Source of the DNA: Acuticoccus sp. MNP-M23
GTDB lineage: Bacteria > Pseudomonadota > Alphaproteobacteria > Rhizobiales > Amorphaceae
Reading direction: 5' to 3'
NCBI RefSeq assembly: GCF_031195445.1
Contig: NZ_CP133480.1
Coordinates: forward strand, 1,474,001-1,538,000
DNA length: 64,000 nt
A program made the translations under genes and the position numbers. The first letter of the stretch is position 1; each line of letters starts with the position of its first letter. A model generated the notes under the pieces. It was given only the letters and a program-made list of their open reading frames with translations, made no database searches and was not told where the DNA came from. Of the stretch, positions 44,325 to 53,390 are shown piece by piece.

Positions 44325-45473
44325 GTGATCATCACAGACGTTTCCGTCCGCACCTTCAGGACCAAGACGAAGCGCCATTCCGACAGCGCAGGGCACGGCC
44401 ACCCCGGCCCTGCTCACAAGGTCGCGCAATCCCTGCTCACCGTCACCACCGAGGACGGTCACGAGGGCCATGCGTTTGCGGCGCCGCAAGTGGTCCGCCC
44501 GCACCTCATCGACAAGTACGTGAAGAAGGTGCTGATCGGGCAGGATGCGCGCGACCGGGAACGCCTGTGGCACGATCTGGCGCACTGGCAGCGCGGCTCC
44601 GCGGCCCAACTGACCGACCGCACCCTCGCCATCGTCGACTGCGCGCTGTGGGACCTTGCCGGCCGGGCGCTCAACCAGCCGGTCCACAAGCTCATCGGCG
44701 CCTACCGCGACAAGGTGCCCGCCTACGGCTCCACCATGTGCGGCGACGAGCTGGAAGGCGGCCTTGCCACCCCCGACGACTATGGCAGGTTTGCGCAGAA
44801 GCTGGTTGCCCGCGGCTACAAGGGCATCAAGCTCCACACCTGGATGCCGCCGGTCTCCTGGGCGCCGGACGTGAAGGCGGACCTCAGGGCATGCGCTGCC
44901 GTGCGCGAGGCGGTCGGCCCCGACATTGCGCTGATGATCGACGCCTTCCACTGGTACTCCCGGCTCGACGCACTGGCCCTTGGCCGCGGCCTCGAAAAAC
45001 TGGGCTTTGCCTGGATCGAGGAGCCGATGGACGAGCAGTCGATGTCGTCCTATGCGTGGCTTGCCGGCGCGCTCGACATCCCCGTGCTCGGCCCCGAAAC
45101 CGCGGCAGGCAAGTTCTGGGCACGGGCCGAGTGGGTGAAGGCCGGCGCGGTCGATATCCTGCGCACCGGCGTTCACGATGTGGGCGGCATCACCCCAGCG
45201 CTGAAAACCATGCGCATGGCCGAATGCTTCGGCATGGACTGCGAGGTCCACGGCAACGGCGCGGCCAACCTCATTGTCGCCGCCGCCTCGCGCAACTGCC
45301 GCTGGTACGAGCGCGGCCTCCTCCACCCCTTCCTCGAATATGACGACGGGCACGACTACCTGAAGACGCTGGCCGACCCCATGGACGAGGACGGTTTCGT
45401 CCACCTCTCCGACAGGCCGGGCCTCGGCGAAGAGATCGACTTCGACCACATCGAGAACAACCGCGTCGCCTGA
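44325..45473 (+). CDS. Enolase-superfamily sugar-acid dehydratase (mandelate racemase subgroup)
   Basis: A 382-residue protein. The capping domain is followed by a barrel with KGIKLHTW (catalytic KxK-type Lys), MIDAFHWYSRLDAL (first metal Asp), WIEEPMDE (metal Glu), VLGPETAAG (third acidic ligand), and EVHGNGAANLIV (His of the His-Asp pair). The mandelate-racemase subgroup contains glucarate, galactarate and related acid-sugar dehydratases. Adjacency to kdgD and a FadR-type regulator supports glucarate/galactarate dehydration, but the exact substrate cannot be read. Starts at GTG 44325, one base after the kdgD stop, so coupled. Confidence 0.85.
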   Translation: MIITDVSVRTFRTKTKRHSDSAGHGHPGPAHKVAQSLLTVTTEDGHEGHAFAAPQVVRPHLIDKYVKKVLIGQDARDRERLWHDLAHWQRGSAAQLTDRTLAIVDCALWDLAGRALNQPVHKLIGAYRDKVPAYGSTMCGDELEGGLATPDDYGRFAQKLVARGYKGIKLHTWMPPVSWAPDVKADLRACAAVREAVGPDIALMIDAFHWYSRLDALALGRGLEKLGFAWIEEPMDEQSMSSYAWLAGALDIPVLGPETAAGKFWARAEWVKAGAVDILRTGVHDVGGITPALKTMRMAECFGMDCEVHGNGAANLIVAAASRNCRWYERGLLHPFLEYDDGHDYLKTLADPMDEDGFVHLSDRPGLGEEIDFDHIENNRVA

Positions 45474-45484
45474 GCCAGCTTCCC

Positions 45485-45698
45485 GAGGGACCGGCACGGG
45501 TCAAGGGCGCCGAAGGCGGGCGAAGCCTTCACCCTTGACGCGTGCCGGGCCCGGCACACGCTCGCATCAGGGGTTCAGGACAGAAGGACGCGAAGCGGCC
45601 ATCTGCCCTGAACCCCTGCCACGTGGCGAACGGGAGGGAGCACGAGGGAGGAAATCCCTCGTCTTTCAAGTAATAATGTCGGCGCGGTCGCGCCGTCC
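45485..45698. repeat. Dispersed structured intergenic repeat, copy 2
   Basis: This 214-base element is the second copy of the repeat at 30522-30732. The core 45612-45668 is identical to 30648-30704 over 57 bases. Its stems: GGCACG-G-GTCAAGGG with CCCTTGAC-G-CGTGCC; CAGGGGTTCAGG with CCTGAACCCCTG (perfect 12 bp) around a CGC-GAA-GCG hairpin; CGAGGGA/TCCCTCG; and GGCGC/GCGCC at the end. It occupies the gap between the convergent dehydratase and DMT transporter genes. Confidence 0.85.
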
Positions 45699-45701
45699 GC
45701 C

Positions 45702-46631
45702 CTATGCCTCCGGCTCTTCCTGGGCCGGGCTGAAGGGGCGGGCCGAGGAACGGGCACCAATGTCCTGCCCGCGGATCTGCTCGCGCCACAGGGTGTAAAG
45801 GCCGGCCGCCACCACGATGGCAGCGCCGATCAGCGTCATGGTGTCCGGCACCTGCCCGAAGCCGAAATAGCCGATCAGCAGCGCCCAGATCAGCACCGTG
45901 TAGCGAAACGGCGAGACCGCACTCACATCGCCGAACCGCATGGAGCCGACATTCGTCACGTAGCCGACGATAATGAAGGCGGCCGAGCATGCGGCCAGCA
46001 ATGCTTCCCGCCCCACCGGCACCTTCCACCCCTCGAAGGGGATGACGAGGCCGGACACCACCGTGATGCAGACCGCGGAGATCGCGCTGGCGTACAGCGT
46101 CGGCGTCGCGGCGCTCATGCCGCGGGTGCCAAGGTCGCGCAACACGATGAAGAGCACCGCAAACACCGCGAAGATGGCATAAAGGTCGAAGTCGGCCCCT
46201 CCGGGCCGCAGCATCACCAGCATCCCGATAAAGCCGACCATGATGGCCGACCAGCGGCGCCACCCCACCTTTTCGCCGAGGAACAGCGCGGCGGCCATGG
46301 TGACGGCCAGCGGCGCGCCCTGGAGCACCGCCGTCGCATTGGCCAGCGGCATGTGGGACAGCGCCATCATGAATGACGCCGTCCCCAGGATCTCGCCTAT
46401 GGAGCGGAAGACGAGAGGGCGGATCTCGTGCCGGGCCGGGCGGAAGCGCAAGGCGCCGGTGGCCTGCGCCCATGCCACCAGGATCGCGGACGCGAACAGG
46501 CCGCGGATGAAGATCGTCTGCGCCACCGGCGACGTCTCGAAGTTCTCCTTCATGAAACCGTCGTTGATACAGAACGCGCCCATGGAGACGCACATCAGCA
46601 GCGCCCCCTTGGCATTGTCGGACATGGCCAT
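45702..46631 (-). CDS. DMT-superfamily (EamA) transporter
   Basis: A 309-residue inner-membrane protein with about ten hydrophobic helices in two EamA repeats: residues ~10-140 (ALLMCVSMGAFCINDGFMKEN, LANATAVLQGAPLAVTMAAALFLGEKVGWRRW) and ~155-295 (SMRFGDVSAVSPFRYTVLIWALLIGYFGFGQVPDTMTLIGAAIVVAAG). Drug/metabolite transporters of this type export or import small metabolites; the substrate is unknown. It follows the DUF4174 gene by 3 bases on the same strand; ATG 46631 with GGAA 8 bases upstream is preferred to ATG 46625. The 3' end faces repeat copy 2. Confidence 0.9.
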   Translation of the reverse strand: MAMSDNAKGALLMCVSMGAFCINDGFMKENFETSPVAQTIFIRGLFASAILVAWAQATGALRFRPARHEIRPLVFRSIGEILGTASFMMALSHMPLANATAVLQGAPLAVTMAAALFLGEKVGWRRWSAIMVGFIGMLVMLRPGGADFDLYAIFAVFAVLFIVLRDLGTRGMSAATPTLYASAISAVCITVVSGLVIPFEGWKVPVGREALLAACSAAFIIVGYVTNVGSMRFGDVSAVSPFRYTVLIWALLIGYFGFGQVPDTMTLIGAAIVVAAGLYTLWREQIRGQDIGARSSARPFSPAQEEPEA

Positions 46632-46634
46632 GAA

Positions 46635-47072
46635 TCAGTTTCCGGACGCGCGCTCGCGCAGTTCGCGCTGCCGCATGGGCATCGCGTCGATTGTGTTGAA
46701 GAGCTCGTCTGCCGGGAGGGCTTCGTCCCGGGTGAGCTTAGCGCCCCCGTCCAGGCCGATGAGCACCACGCGGAACGCTGCATCGGGCACGCGAAAGCGC
46801 CGGCGGAGGCGCTTCGCATCCGCGTCCGGCGCCGGCGCACCGAAAATCGTGAACACCCGGTCCATCTCGACCACGTAGACCGCGATCTTGCGGGGCGTCA
46901 GCCCGGCCTTGTTGTCGGCAAGGATTGTCGTCTGGCGCGACAGGCTGGTGTTGTCCGCCGCCGGGGTGAAGACGAGGAGCGGCCGGTACTGCCAGCGCAC
47001 CTCGTCCAGATCGCTTGCCATGGCCGCCCCTCCGAACACCGAAAACAGGACCGCGACAAGCGCGCGGATCAC
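46635..47072 (-). CDS. DUF4174 family secreted protein
   Basis: A 145-residue protein with a signal peptide at ~1-18 ([17 protein letters not shown]). The DUF4174 pattern is seen in [38 protein letters not shown], and [38 protein letters not shown]. The family is predicted to have a thioredoxin-like fold and is of unknown role. Start GTG 47072 overlaps the leuB TGA by 4 bases (GTGA), hence translational coupling with leuB and probably also with the DMT transporter 3 bases downstream. Confidence 0.87.
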   Translation of the reverse strand: MIRALVAVLFSVFGGAAMASDLDEVRWQYRPLLVFTPAADNTSLSRQTTILADNKAGLTPRKIAVYVVEMDRVFTIFGAPAPDADAKRLRRRFRVPDAAFRVVLIGLDGGAKLTRDEALPADELFNTIDAMPMRQRELRERASGN

Positions 47073-48181
47073 GCCGCTTTTTCCATCTCGGTCAGGATGG
47101 CATCGGTCATTTCGCTGGTGGACAGCGCAGCGCCGCCTGCCGCGATATCCGAGGTGCGGGCGCCCTTGTCCAGCGCCGCCGCAATCGCGCCGTCCACCAG
47201 ATCCGCCTCGGCCGTCATGCCGAAGGAATATTTCAGCGCCATCGCGAGCGAGCCGATCATTGCGATCGGGTTGGCAAGGCCCTGGCCCGCAATGTCGGGC
47301 GCGGACCCGTGGACCGGCTCGTACAGCGCGCGGCGGCGGCCGGACTTCGCGTCCACCGCCCCCAGCGATGCGGACGGCAGCATCCCCAGCGACCCGGTGA
47401 GCTGCGCTGCAATGTCGGACAGGAGGTCGCCGAAGAGGTTGTCGGTGACGATCACGTCGAACTGCTTGGGTGCGCGCACCAGCTGCATGGCGCCGGCGTC
47501 GGCGAGCATGTGGTCCAGCACGATGTCGGTGTTGCCGTCGTCGCGGGCGGCCTGCACCACCTCGCGCCACAAGACGCCGGTCTTCATGACGTTGCGTTTT
47601 TCCATGCTCGTCACGCGGGGCGCGTTGCCGCCGGTGGCGCGGGCACGGGCAAGCTCGAAGGCGGCACGGGCGATCCGGTCGATCTCGTAGGTGTCGTAAA
47701 CCTGCGTGTCGACGGCGCGCTTCTGGCCGTTGCCGATATCCTCGATGGTCTTCGGCTCACCGAAATACACGCCCCCGGTCAATTCGCGCAGGATCACGAT
47801 GTCGAGGCCTTCGACCACGTCGCGCTTCAGCGACGAGGAGTCGGCCAGCGCCGGATAGCAGATGGCCGGGCGGATGTTGGCGAACAGCTCGAATGCCTTG
47901 CGCAAACGCAGGAGGCCGGCTTCGGGGCGCAGGTCGTAGGCAAGGTCGTCATATTGCGGGCCGCCGACGGCGCCGAACAGGATCGCATCTGCGGCTTCTG
48001 CCGTCGCCATTGTTTCCTCGGAGACCGGGGCGCCCTCGGCGTCCACCGCAGCGCCGCCGACCAACCCTTCGGCAAGCTCGAACGCCGCCCCGCGGCGGTT
48101 GAAGAATTCGATCACGCGGCGGGTTTCGGCCATCACTTCGGGGCCAATGCCGTCACCGGCGAGAAGGAGAAGGGAAGGCAT
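47069..48181 (-). CDS. leuB: 3-isopropylmalate dehydrogenase
   Basis: A 370-residue NAD-dependent oxidative decarboxylase of leucine synthesis. Signatures are [13 protein letters not shown] at the N-terminus, REDTGGxx-like [33 protein letters not shown], and [33 protein letters not shown] (metal Asp residues), followed by [24 protein letters not shown]. Length fits LeuB. It starts the leuB-DUF4174-DMT transporter run. leuCD are not in the window. Confidence 0.97.
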   Translation of the reverse strand: MPSLLLLAGDGIGPEVMAETRRVIEFFNRRGAAFELAEGLVGGAAVDAEGAPVSEETMATAEAADAILFGAVGGPQYDDLAYDLRPEAGLLRLRKAFELFANIRPAICYPALADSSSLKRDVVEGLDIVILRELTGGVYFGEPKTIEDIGNGQKRAVDTQVYDTYEIDRIARAAFELARARATGGNAPRVTSMEKRNVMKTGVLWREVVQAARDDGNTDIVLDHMLADAGAMQLVRAPKQFDVIVTDNLFGDLLSDIAAQLTGSLGMLPSASLGAVDAKSGRRRALYEPVHGSAPDIAGQGLANPIAMIGSLAMALKYSFGMTAEADLVDGAIAAALDKGARTSDIAAGGAALSTSEMTDAILTEMEKAA

Positions 48182-48238
48182 GGCGTTCCTTGCTTTTGGA
48201 AAGATCGCCTCTTCTCTACGCCCAAGTCGGTCCCGCGT

Positions 48239-49168
48239 TCAATTCGTGTCGAGCACCGCGCCGAAGGTGATCGGGTCTGTATTGGCACCGCAGACGAGAA
48301 CCCCGACCCGCTCGCCGGGTGCCGGCCGGTAGGCGCCGGACGACAACGCCGCATAGGCCGCCGCACCGCCGGGCTCGGTGACAAGCCGCGCCTCGCGCCA
48401 CAGGGTGCGCTGCGCGGCGCGGATGGCCGCATCCGTGACCAGCTTCACCTCGGCAACGCGCAGCCGCGCAATGGTGAAGTTCAGCGCCCCGGCGCTGCGT
48501 GCGCCAAGCGAGTCGGCGGCGATGCTGTCGACCTTGACGTCGACCGGCCCGCCAGCTTCCAGCGCGTTATAGAGGCATCGCGAGCCCTCCGGCTCCACGC
48601 CCACCACGCGGATCCGCTTGCCGAAATATGCGGCGATGCCCGCAATCAGCCCGCCACCGCCGACCGCGACGAGCACCGTGTCGAGCCCCGCACTCTGCTG
48701 CTCCCATTCGCGCGCGACGGTGCCCTGGCCGGTGATGGTCGGCTCCGCGTCGTAGGCATGGATGCTCATCGCGCCGGTTTCAGCCTGGTAGGCCTCGCAG
48801 GCGGCCAGCGCATCGGCGTAGCGTGCGCCACCGATGTGAATCTCGGCCTTCGCGGCGCGGATTGCGGCGATCTTTGCGGGGCTTGCAATCTCGGGCACGA
48901 AGATCGCCGCCTTGTGGCCAAGTTCGCGCGCGGCGTGGGCAACGGCGATGCCGTGGTTGCCGCCCGATGCCGCCGCCACGCCAGACGCCGGCACCTTTTG
49001 CGACAACAGCGTGTTGAACGCGCCCCGTGCCTTGAACGAGCCCGTGACCTGCAACTGTTCGAGCTTCAGTTCGCACGGCACCGGGCCGCGCAGCGCCAGA
49101 AGCGGGGTGCGCCGCACGTAGGGCGCAATCCGCTCCGCGGCTGCGTCAATGTCGCCTGCGTCAATCAT
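48239..49168 (-). CDS. PLP-dependent threonine/serine dehydratase
   Basis: A 309-residue fold-type II PLP enzyme. TGSFKARGAFNTLL holds the PLP Lys near residue 44, followed by AASGGNHGIAVAHAARE, and VAVGGGGLIAGIAAYF binds the PLP phosphate. There is no C-terminal ACT domain, so the biosynthetic feedback-regulated IlvA is unlikely; it is a catabolic-type threonine or serine dehydratase or a related eliminase/racemase. Substrate not determined. It lies 57 bases upstream of leuB on the same strand. Confidence 0.9.
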   Translation of the reverse strand: MIDAGDIDAAAERIAPYVRRTPLLALRGPVPCELKLEQLQVTGSFKARGAFNTLLSQKVPASGVAAASGGNHGIAVAHAARELGHKAAIFVPEIASPAKIAAIRAAKAEIHIGGARYADALAACEAYQAETGAMSIHAYDAEPTITGQGTVAREWEQQSAGLDTVLVAVGGGGLIAGIAAYFGKRIRVVGVEPEGSRCLYNALEAGGPVDVKVDSIAADSLGARSAGALNFTIARLRVAEVKLVTDAAIRAAQRTLWREARLVTEPGGAAAYAALSSGAYRPAPGERVGVLVCGANTDPITFGAVLDTN

Positions 49169-49237
49169 GCCATTGCCCTGACAGGAACGTGTTCCTGCAA
49201 TTTCTGTTTTATTACGAAACCGGAGGTTACAAACGCC

Positions 49238-49447
49238 ATGGAAGATTTATCCCTCGTCCTCGTCCTGGCCATCGCCACGCTGGTGGTCGTCGCCCTTTTT
49301 GCCGCCTACCAGCGCTACCGTGCCTACCAGGCGAAGATCGAAAACGAGCATTCGTCGCTGATGGACGATCCGCGCATGACCCACAACGAGCCGCGGATGC
49401 CGTACGGCACCGAGGGGCCGGACGGCAACCCGCGGCCGCGCTCATAG
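49238..49447 (+). CDS. Small predicted membrane protein
   Basis: A 69-residue protein with one N-terminal hydrophobic segment (~5-24, LVLVLAIATLVVVALFAAY), followed by a charged tail rich in Arg/Asn/Met/Pro (MTHNEPRMPYGTEGPDG). GGAGG lies 11 bases before ATG, a rather long spacing. The stop overlaps the convergent TauE/SafE gene by 6 bases. No family recognised. The single membrane helix, the ribosome site and the lack of another gene in this gap argue for a real gene, but support is modest. Confidence 0.5.
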   Translation: MEDLSLVLVLAIATLVVVALFAAYQRYRAYQAKIENEHSSLMDDPRMTHNEPRMPYGTEGPDGNPRPRS

Positions 49448-50197
49448 GAGGTCCAGCACGCCGCGGACGATGAGGTGGAGGCCAAGCATGGTCAGCACCA
49501 CCTTCAGCGCCATACGCAACGCCTGTTCGGGAAGCGAGCGCAGGAGCCGCGCGCCGATCAGCGTTCCGACAAAGCCGCTCGCAATCAGCGCGGCGACCAG
49601 CGGCAGCCACGGCATGAAATTGAAGCCCAGAATGCCGAACGCGATGACCTTGAGGGCGTGCTGCACGGTCATCGCCGCGCCATTGGTGGCAACGAGGCCG
49701 ATGTGCGACAGCCCCGTCTGCCGCATCATCGCAATCACGAACGGCCCCGTGGCCCCGATGAACATGGTCAGGATCGACGCGCCGGCCCCGCCGATGGCCA
49801 GCACGGCCGGCTGACCCCGCCCGAATGGCGGTGGCTTGACCCAGGTCGTGACCGTGACGAAGACGCCGATGGCCAGGAGGATGGTCGCTTCCGGCAGGTC
49901 CGTCACCAGCGCCGCGCCAATGGCGACGCCCACGGTTGCACCCAGAACGAACGGCAGCAGAAGCCGGTAGTTCACCTGCCTTGCAAGGACGATGGTCCGG
50001 CCGGCATTGGAGCCGACCTGGATGATTCCGTGCAGGGCAATCAGCGCCTCGATGGGCACCACGAAGGTGAGCGCCACCAGGAAAACGATGCCTCCGCCGA
50101 TCCCCACAGCCGCCGTCAGGGCGCTGGACAGAAGCGACACCACCATCAGCGCCGCGGCGGCGCCCCAGGTGATGCCATCCGGCAGGAATGCGATCAC
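49442..50197 (-). CDS. Sulfite exporter TauE/SafE family membrane protein (second)
   Basis: A 251-residue inner-membrane protein with about eight hydrophobic segments. Paired repeats: LLSSALTAAVGIGGGIVFLVALTFVVP and GGAGASILTMFIGATGPFVIAMM, the TauE/SafE pattern. Export of an organosulfur or sulfite-like anion is the family role; the substrate is unknown. It is only distantly similar by eye to the homologue at 27858. It follows the aldo/keto reductase gene by 7 bases on the same strand. Confidence 0.88.
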   Translation of the reverse strand: MIAFLPDGITWGAAAALMVVSLLSSALTAAVGIGGGIVFLVALTFVVPIEALIALHGIIQVGSNAGRTIVLARQVNYRLLLPFVLGATVGVAIGAALVTDLPEATILLAIGVFVTVTTWVKPPPFGRGQPAVLAIGGAGASILTMFIGATGPFVIAMMRQTGLSHIGLVATNGAAMTVQHALKVIAFGILGFNFMPWLPLVAALIASGFVGTLIGARLLRSLPEQALRMALKVVLTMLGLHLIVRGVLDLL

Positions 50198-50204
50198 CGG
50201 CGGC

Positions 50205-51257
50205 TCACGGGCTGGGGTTGCCGTGGGCGCGCTGAACCTTGTCGATCTCGGCGAGAAGGTCGTCGCCCAGCGTGATGTCGGCAGCGTCGATCACGCTTTT
50301 CAGCTGCTCCATTCTGGTTGCGCCGATGATGACGCTGGTCATGAACGGGCGCGACATGGCGAACGCGATTGCCATCTGCGCCGGGTCGAGCCCGGCCTCC
50401 TCGGCCAGGGCCACGTACTTGTCGTTGGCCACCTCGGCGCCGGGGCCTTCATAGCGGGTCAGGCGATTGTACAGCGTCTTGCGGGCGCCCTCGGGCAGAG
50501 CGCCGCCGCGGTACTTTCCGGTGAGGTAGCCCTGCGCCAGCGCGGAGTAGGCCAGCAAGGACACGTCTTCGCGCAGCGCCGCCTCGGCAAGGTTCACCTC
50601 GAACGTGCGGTTGACGAGGCTGTAGGCATTCTGGATCGAGGCAATGCGCGGCCCGTGGCCTGCGTCCGCTGCCGCAATCCACTTCATCAGCCCCCAGGTG
50701 GATTCGTTGGAAATGCCGATGTGGAGGACCTTGCCGGCCTTCACCAGCCGGTCCAGCGCCTCAAGGCTCTCGTGGATCGGCGTTTCGTCGTCGACCTTTT
50801 TCGGCGTGTTGTAGACCATGGGGTTGGAGCCGAACTGGGTGGTCGTCCGGTCCGGCCAGTGGACCTGGTAAAGATCGATCCTGTCGGTCTTCAGCCGCTT
50901 CAGGCTCTTGTTGACGGCCTCTTCGATGTCGCGGGCGGTAAGGCGCGGCTCGCGATCACCATCGCGGAACCAGCGGTTTTCGGAACGGCCGAGCACCTTG
51001 CTGGCGAGGATGATCTTGTCGCGGGTGCCGCGCGCCGCCATCCAGTTGCCGATGATTTCCTCGGTCCGCCCCAGCGTTTCGGCGGCTGTGGGCGTCGGGT
51101 AGAGTTCGGCGGCGTCCCACAGATTGAGGCCGCGCTCCAGCGCATAGTCCATCTGCGCGAAGCCTTCGTCTTCGGTGTTCTGCGTTCCCCACGTCATCGT
51201 GCCGAGGGAAAGCGCGCTGACCGAAAGGCCCGTACGGCCGAGCGGGCGATAGTCCAT
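50205..51257 (-). CDS. Aldo/keto reductase (Tas-like)
   Basis: A 350-residue NADP(H)-dependent (beta/alpha)8 reductase. The start MDYRPLGRTGLSVSALSLGTMTWGTQN is typical; the catalytic tetrad is visible as WDAAELYP (Asp and Tyr), ILASKVLG (Lys) and YQVHWPDR (His). YSPLxx-like LLAYSALAQGYLTGKYRGG and PAQMAIAFAMSRPFMTSVIIGATRMEQL are family hallmarks. The layout with the extra helix loop resembles Tas. Physiological substrate unknown. ATG 51257 is chosen; upstream in-frame sequence lacks family features and overlaps the Pr6Pr gene. Confidence 0.93.
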   Translation of the reverse strand: MDYRPLGRTGLSVSALSLGTMTWGTQNTEDEGFAQMDYALERGLNLWDAAELYPTPTAAETLGRTEEIIGNWMAARGTRDKIILASKVLGRSENRWFRDGDREPRLTARDIEEAVNKSLKRLKTDRIDLYQVHWPDRTTTQFGSNPMVYNTPKKVDDETPIHESLEALDRLVKAGKVLHIGISNESTWGLMKWIAAADAGHGPRIASIQNAYSLVNRTFEVNLAEAALREDVSLLAYSALAQGYLTGKYRGGALPEGARKTLYNRLTRYEGPGAEVANDKYVALAEEAGLDPAQMAIAFAMSRPFMTSVIIGATRMEQLKSVIDAADITLGDDLLAEIDKVQRAHGNPSP

Positions 51258-51298
51258 AGCGGTGATCCTGATCTTGTCTTCGAAGCGGAGGGAGGCGG

Positions 51299-51925
51299 TC
51301 AGCGCGTGAGGCGCGCCAGAACCTTGTCGAGGGCGATGAACAGCGCGTTGACGGCGCCGAAGGTAAGCGTCAGCAGGACCGAATTGCGCACGAACAGCGC
51401 AAGGCCAAGCTCGTCGTAGTTGAGGAACCAGTAGGGGTAGGAGTTCTCTCCGAGACCGCGGACGAGGACGTAGGTGCCATAGATTGCCGCCGGTGCCATC
51501 CCCCACCAAACGTGCCGCCACGCCAGCGCACCATGGCGCAAGGCAACGAACGTCGCGATGGACAGAACGGGCACCACTGCGTGCAGCGCGAGGGTCGCCA
51601 CATTCTCCATCGGCGTGTTCGTCGCCATGTTGCCGCGCAGGAGCAGGAAATAGACGCTGCCGACGATGGTGATCGACGACACCGCCACCAGCATCGCGCG
51701 CGGATCGCCCCAGCGGGCAGGCGCAATGGCGGCCAGTGCCATCACCGCCAGCACGCCGATGTTGGTCCAGATGGTGAAGTAGCGCGCAAGGTCCCACAGT
51801 GCGGCGCCGGTACCCTTCCCGTCTGCTGCAAAATTGGTGATGGACAGGTCGGTGCGCAGCACCAGCGCGAACAGGGCCGCCGCGGTGGTCGCCGCCGCCA
51901 GAATGCTGGCGCTGCGGCCGATCAC
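51299..51925 (-). CDS. Pr6Pr family membrane protein
   Basis: A 208-residue inner-membrane protein with about six hydrophobic helices. The motifs LARYFTIWTNIGVLAVM, VYFLLLRGNMATNTPMENVATLALHAVVPVLSI and YPYWFLNYDELGLALFVRNSVLLTLTFG match proteins labelled Pr6Pr (related to the eukaryotic FAR-17a/AIG1 family). No bacterial function is established. Start overlaps the arylesterase stop by 4 bases (ATGA), so the two are coupled. Confidence 0.87.
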   Translation of the reverse strand: MIGRSASILAAATTAAALFALVLRTDLSITNFAADGKGTGAALWDLARYFTIWTNIGVLAVMALAAIAPARWGDPRAMLVAVSSITIVGSVYFLLLRGNMATNTPMENVATLALHAVVPVLSIATFVALRHGALAWRHVWWGMAPAAIYGTYVLVRGLGENSYPYWFLNYDELGLALFVRNSVLLTLTFGAVNALFIALDKVLARLTR

Positions 51926-52542
51926 TCCGCAACCTTCGCGCGGGCCACAAGCTCGCGCACCTTGGGCAGGATGTTGGTGACGATGACACCCACCCCATCG
52001 TCGGTGGGGTGGATCCCGTCGCCGATGTTGAGCGCGGGATCGCCAGCCACCCCTTCGAGGAAGAACGGGTAGTAGATCACGTCGCGGGCCGAGAGGTCAT
52101 CGAACACGGCCTTGAAGTCGTTGCCGTATTCGGCGCCGAGGTTGGGCGGGGCCAGCATGCCGGCCAGGAGCACCGGCAAGCCGCGCGCCTCCAGCCGGTC
52201 GAGGATCGCGGTCAGGTTTTCGCGGGTGCTTTCGGGATCGAGGCCGCGCAAGGCATCGTTGCCGCCCAGCTCGACGATCACCGCATCGGCGTCCGGGCCG
52301 ACCGACCAGTCGAGCCGGGCAAGGCCGCCGGACGTCGTGTCTCCGGATACGCCGGCGTCGACCACGCTCACGTCCATCCCCTCGGCCTGAAGCGCGCGCT
52401 CCAGCTGGGCGGGAAAGCCGGCGCCCGGCGCCAGCTGGAAGCCGGCGGTCAGACTGTCGCCCAGCGCAACAAGGGTCACAGTCTCGGCCCGCGCGGCGGA
52501 CAGGCCGGCAAGCAAAAGCAACGCAGTCAGAACAAGACGCAT
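51922..52542 (-). CDS. GDSL-type arylesterase / lysophospholipase (TesA-like)
   Basis: A 206-residue SGNH hydrolase. Signal peptide at ~1-19 (LLLLAGLSAARAE), then block I VALGDSLTAGFQLAPGAGFPAQL (nucleophile Ser), block III VELGGNDALRGLDP (Asn), and block V GDGIHPTDDGVGVI (Asp-His). The layout corresponds to periplasmic TesA/arylesterase. It hydrolyses acyl esters or thioesters; the substrate range cannot be predicted. The start ATG follows pyrF by 29 bases on the same strand, and the downstream Pr6Pr gene overlaps. Confidence 0.93.
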   Translation of the reverse strand: MRLVLTALLLLAGLSAARAETVTLVALGDSLTAGFQLAPGAGFPAQLERALQAEGMDVSVVDAGVSGDTTSGGLARLDWSVGPDADAVIVELGGNDALRGLDPESTRENLTAILDRLEARGLPVLLAGMLAPPNLGAEYGNDFKAVFDDLSARDVIYYPFFLEGVAGDPALNIGDGIHPTDDGVGVIVTNILPKVRELVARAKVAE

Positions 52543-52571
52543 GGAAATTCTCCCCGAAGACGTGCCCGCAT

Positions 52572-53312
52572 CTAGCGCCGTGCAGCTTTGGGGGAAGGCG
52601 CGGCCGCCTTGGCCGGGCGTGAGGCCAACCCCTCGCGGATAGCCTCGACATAACGCGCGGCGGCCTCATCGGGCGCTGGCGAAGCGTTGATCGGCCGGCC
52701 CACCACCACCGCGTCGGCGCCATTGCGGATTGCCACCTGCGGCGTCGCGACGCGCTTCTGATCGCCCGGCGAATCTTCCGGCAGCCGCACGCCGGGGGTG
52801 ATGACCGTCAGCCCCGAGCGGTGGGCGTGGACCGCCTCCCGCGGCGAGCAGACGATGCAGTCCGCCCCCAGCGCTGCCGCCGTCTCGATCCGCCGCTTTG
52901 CCAGCGCCTCGGTGGAGAGCGCGTAGCCCGCTTCCGCAAGGTCGCCGTCGTCGAGCGACGTCAGCACCGTCACCGCCACGATCTGGAGCCCCTCCGGGCG
53001 CGCGGCCACGGCGGCGGCGATCGCCTGCGGGTAGGCGTGGACGGTGAGAAAATCGACGCCGAGCTTGCCCGCCGAGCGCACGGCGGAGGCCACCGTGTTG
53101 GCAATGTCGAGAAGCTTCATGTCGAGGAAGACGTGGTGGCCGGACTCTACCAGCTCACGCGCAAGGTCGATCCCGCCTGCCAGCGCGCACTCGAAGCCGA
53201 TCTTGTAAACGCCCACCATCCCCTCCGTCGCCTTCACCAAAGCTTCGGCTTTCGCGGTGTCGGCAAAGTCGAGTGCCAGGATCAGGCGGCTCTTGGGCGT
53301 GTCGAAAATCAT
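52572..53312 (-). CDS. pyrF: Orotidine 5'-phosphate decarboxylase
   Basis: A 246-residue TIM-barrel enzyme for the last step of UMP synthesis. SRLILALDFADTAKAEALV, VFLDMKLLDIANTVASAVRS (catalytic DxKxxD), LTVHAYPQ and VITPGVRLP/VVVGRPINAS (phosphate-binding loops) are the defining motifs. Length is typical plus an Ala/Lys-rich tail of ~15 residues. It is divergent from hisB with about 78 bases between the starts. Confidence 0.96.
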   Translation of the reverse strand: MIFDTPKSRLILALDFADTAKAEALVKATEGMVGVYKIGFECALAGGIDLARELVESGHHVFLDMKLLDIANTVASAVRSAGKLGVDFLTVHAYPQAIAAAVAARPEGLQIVAVTVLTSLDDGDLAEAGYALSTEALAKRRIETAAALGADCIVCSPREAVHAHRSGLTVITPGVRLPEDSPGDQKRVATPQVAIRNGADAVVVGRPINASPAPDEAAARYVEAIREGLASRPAKAAAPSPKAARR

Positions 53313-53390
53313 GGCGCGGCGCTCTGGCGTGGAACCCTGTTGTAGAACGCGGCTGACACGGACGCCAGACTGCCTTAGAAGGCGTTTCCA

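Noticed and set aside
48239-49168. Biosynthetic ilvA threonine deaminase
   Set aside because: No C-terminal ACT regulatory domain and the protein is too short.
47015-49447. 810-codon plus-strand open frame across leuB and the dehydratase
   Set aside because: Shadow of two unmistakable minus-strand enzymes; only its last ~69 codons, with a ribosome site, are retained as a possible gene.
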